This document shows positions 3,612 to 5,497 of a stretch of 5,497 nucleotides of DNA, in pieces; within the stretch, counting starts at the first letter, position 1, and each line of letters opens with the position of its first letter. The position numbers were made by a program, and so were the translations under genes. Below the pieces are notes generated by a model. It worked only from the letters and a program-made list of their open reading frames with translations, had not been told where the DNA came from and made no database searches. The stretch spans positions 1 through 5,497 of the forward strand of contig SYAK01000405.1 of assembly GCA_005788935.1 (NCBI GenBank). Direction: 5' to 3'. Origin of the DNA: Pseudomonadota bacterium. GTDB lineage: Bacteria > Myxococcota > UBA9042 > PHBI01.

Positions 3612-5497
3612 TTGACCGAGCGCGCCCAGGCCTCCTCCGCTCCCGCTGGCTCCGAAGACTCCGCCGTCCGCGTCGGGCACTCGCCTCCGCGCGCCGAGGG
3701 TCGCGACAAGGTCACGGGCGCCGCCCGCTACGTGGACGACCTTCATTTCGAGGGGATGCTGCACGGGGCGACCATTCGCAGCACGACGCCGCACGCCCGG
3801 CTGCTCGGCGTCGACCTCGACCCAGCCTTCGACTGGACGGGGTTCACGGTCGTGACGGCCGCCGACGTGCCGCAGAAGAACGTCGTGACGCTCATCGAGG
3901 ACGACCAGCCCTTCCTCGCAGCGGACCGCATCCTGCACCCCGACGAGCCCGTCGCGCTGATCGCCTGCGCCGACGTCTACCGCCTGCGCGCCGCGGTCAA
4001 CCACGTGACGATCCGCTGCGAGCCGCTGCCGCCCGTCCTCGACCTCGACACCGCGGCCGCCGCCGCGACGAAGCTCTACAAGGACGACAACTGCTTCAAG
4101 CGCATCGGCATCGACAAGGGCGACGTCGACGCCGCCTTCGCGCGCCCCGACGTCGTCATCGTCGAGGGGACCTACACGACAGGCGCCCAGGAGCAGCTCT
4201 ACATCGAGCCGCAGGGCGTCGTCGCGACCGCGACCCCCGACGGCGGCGTCACGGTCTGGGGCTCCATCCAGTGCCCGTATTACGTACAAAAGGCGTTGAT
4301 GCCGCTCTTCGGCTTCGGGCCCGGCAAGGTGCGCATCATCCAGTCGGTGACGGGCGGCGGCTTCGGCGGCAAGGAGGAGTACCCCTCCATCATCGCTGGA
4401 CACGCCGCGCTGCTGTCGTGGAAGGCGGGCGGCGCGCCCGTCAAGATCGTCTACGACCGCACCGAGGACATGCTCGCGACGACGAAGCGCCACCCGTCGC
4501 GGACGCACCACCGCACCGCGGTCACGCGCGACGGCGAGCTCGTCGCGATGGACATCGCCTTCGACCTCGACGGGGGCGCGTACGCGACGCTCTCTGCGGT
4601 CGTCCTGTCACGCGGCACCATCCACGCCGCGGGCCCCTACCGCTGCCCGAACGTCCGCGTCCGCTCGCGTGCCCTCGCGACGAACCACCCGCCCCACGGG
4701 GCCTTCCGCGGCTTCGGCGCGCCGCAGAGCATCTTTGCGGTCGAGCGGCACATGGACCGCATCGCGAAGACGCTCGGCATGGATCGCGTCGAACTCCGAC
4801 GAAAAAATCTGCTGAACGTCGGGGACCTGACCGCGACCTCGCAGACCATCGAGGAGCCGATCGACCTGCAGGCGATGGTCGACACGGCGCTCGGCGCGTC
4901 GGACTGGGAGGCCGCCCGCGGCCGCTTCGCGCGCGAGAACGCCAACCCGTCCGCCACCATCCGCCGCGGCCTGGGGCTCGCGACCTTCTTCCACGGCTCG
5001 GGCTTCACCGGCTCGGGCGAGGTCTACCTCGCGAGCGTCGCGGCGGTCGAGGCGCTGCCCGACGGGCGGATCGAGGTCCTCGCGGCCTCCACCGAGATCG
5101 GCCAGGGCACGAACACGATCTTCACCCAGATCGCCGCCACCGCGCTGAACCTGCCCGCCGAGCGCATCATCGTCGCGCAGCCCGACACCGGGCGCGTCCC
5201 GAACTCCGGGCCCACCGTCGCCTCGCGCACCGTGATGGTCGTCGGGCGCCTCGTCGAGCGGGCGTCGCTCGCCATTCGCGCCCGCCTCGTCGCGGCGGGG
5301 CTGCTCCCCGACGGCGACTACGACGCGGAGGCCTTCACGGCGGCCGCGCAGGCCTTCATCGCGGCCCACGGGCCGCTCAAGGAGAGCGCCGAGTACACCC
5401 CGCCGCCTGGCATCGTGTGGGACGACAAGGCCTACCGCGGCTCGGCCTACGCCTGCTACGGCTGGGCGACCTACGTGGCACAGGTGGCCGTCGACAC
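3612..5497 (+). CDS. Xanthine dehydrogenase family molybdopterin-binding (large) subunit, N-terminal 628 residues; runs off the right edge
   Basis: This subunit holds the molybdenum cofactor of a hydroxylase that adds an oxygen from water to a substrate such as a purine or aldehyde. The [2Fe-2S] and FAD parts must be encoded elsewhere. Seen from TTG 3612: a Ser/Ala-rich N-terminus with no Tat or Sec signal (cytoplasmic); G30-R-DKVTGAARY (to 40) opening the a/b hammerhead domain, to ~140; cofactor-domain motifs AQEQLYIEPQ (192-201), GGGFGGKEE (248-256), GAFRGFGAPQ (363-372), EIGQGTNT (495-502) and VPNSGPTVASRT (529-540). By alignment from memory to bovine XDH, Q193, E255, R334, R366 and F368 match Q767, E802, R880, R912 and F914. 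E802 and R880 contact purines in XDH and are replaced in aldehyde oxidases, so a purine-type substrate is favoured (inference). Members are about 750-780 residues; the last ~130, with the catalytic Glu, are missing. In-frame GTG 3555 is an alternative start. Confidence 0.93.
   Translation, partial: MTERAQASSAPAGSEDSAVRVGHSPPRAEGRDKVTGAARYVDDLHFEGMLHGATIRSTTPHARLLGVDLDPAFDWTGFTVVTAADVPQKNVVTLIEDDQPFLAADRILHPDEPVALIACADVYRLRAAVNHVTIRCEPLPPVLDLDTAAAAATKLYKDDNCFKRIGIDKGDVDAAFARPDVVIVEGTYTTGAQEQLYIEPQGVVATATPDGGVTVWGSIQCPYYVQKALMPLFGFGPGKVRIIQSVTGGGFGGKEEYPSIIAGHAALLSWKAGGAPVKIVYDRTEDMLATTKRHPSRTHHRTAVTRDGELVAMDIAFDLDGGAYATLSAVVLSRGTIHAAGPYRCPNVRVRSRALATNHPPHGAFRGFGAPQSIFAVERHMDRIAKTLGMDRVELRRKNLLNVGDLTATSQTIEEPIDLQAMVDTALGASDWEAARGRFARENANPSATIRRGLGLATFFHGSGFTGSGEVYLASVAAVEALPDGRIEVLAASTEIGQGTNTIFTQIAATALNLPAERIIVAQPDTGRVPNSGPTVASRTVMVVGRLVERASLAIRARLVAAGLLPDGDYDAEAFTAAAQAFIAAHGPLKESAEYTPPPGIVWDDKAYRGSAYACYGWATYVAQVAVD

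Noticed and set aside
2943..4511. A 522-residue minus-strand open frame spanning the hydroxylase gene, the intergenic region and the Usp gene
   Set aside because: It crosses the divergent control region and two well-supported genes in other frames, and its product is low-complexity R/G/A/D sequence.
4802..4808. A-AAA-AAT, a heptamer resembling a -1 slippery site, in the hydroxylase gene
   Set aside because: It encodes a conserved R-K-N turn in the proper frame and there is no evident stem-loop or need for a shifted product. A run of six A is only worth remembering as a possible sequencing-error spot.
4608..5369. A 253-residue minus-strand open frame within the hydroxylase gene
   Set aside because: Antisense shadow; the plus strand there encodes conserved AFRGFG and EIGQGTN motifs.

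Overview
The window is very GC-rich and almost fully coding, with GC-ending codons throughout. A long lipoprotein with an acidic D/P-rich tether, cysteine-rich modules, InlB-type B-repeats and a formylglycine-generating-enzyme (SUMF1) domain is a style I associate with Myxococcota (Polyangia-like 'deltaproteobacteria'). This taxonomic guess is inference; no rRNA or marker gene is present.

Layout. (1) Positions 2946 down to 1, minus strand: one uninterrupted frame of 982 codons that runs off the left edge. It reads as signal peptide with lipobox, acidic linker, 26-cysteine region, seven B-repeats of about 76 residues, then the N-terminal half of a SUMF1 domain. (2) Positions 3448-2993, minus strand: a complete 151-residue universal stress protein (UspA) family protein, 46 bp upstream of the lipoprotein and in the same orientation. 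I see no terminator between them, so co-transcription is possible. (3) Positions 3449-3611: a 163-bp divergent intergenic region with a TTGACA box, two small inverted repeats and a Shine-Dalgarno for each flanking gene. (4) Positions 3612 to 5497, plus strand: the N-terminal 628 residues of a molybdopterin-binding (large) subunit of the xanthine dehydrogenase family, running off the right edge. It starts at TTG and keeps the positions I recall as purine-binding in bovine xanthine dehydrogenase.

How they work together. The molybdenum subunit should act in a cytoplasmic hydroxylase with [2Fe-2S] and FAD subunits or domains that are not in this window, presumably downstream. The Usp protein is a small cytoplasmic nucleotide-binding-type protein. 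The lipoprotein should be exported and anchored, probably in the outer membrane, displaying the repeats and the SUMF1 domain. Nothing in the sequence ties the three into one pathway; only the shared divergent control region links them. I found no RNA gene, CRISPR array, insertion sequence, attachment site, replication origin or convincing terminator. The long open frames on the strands opposite these genes are high-GC shadows.
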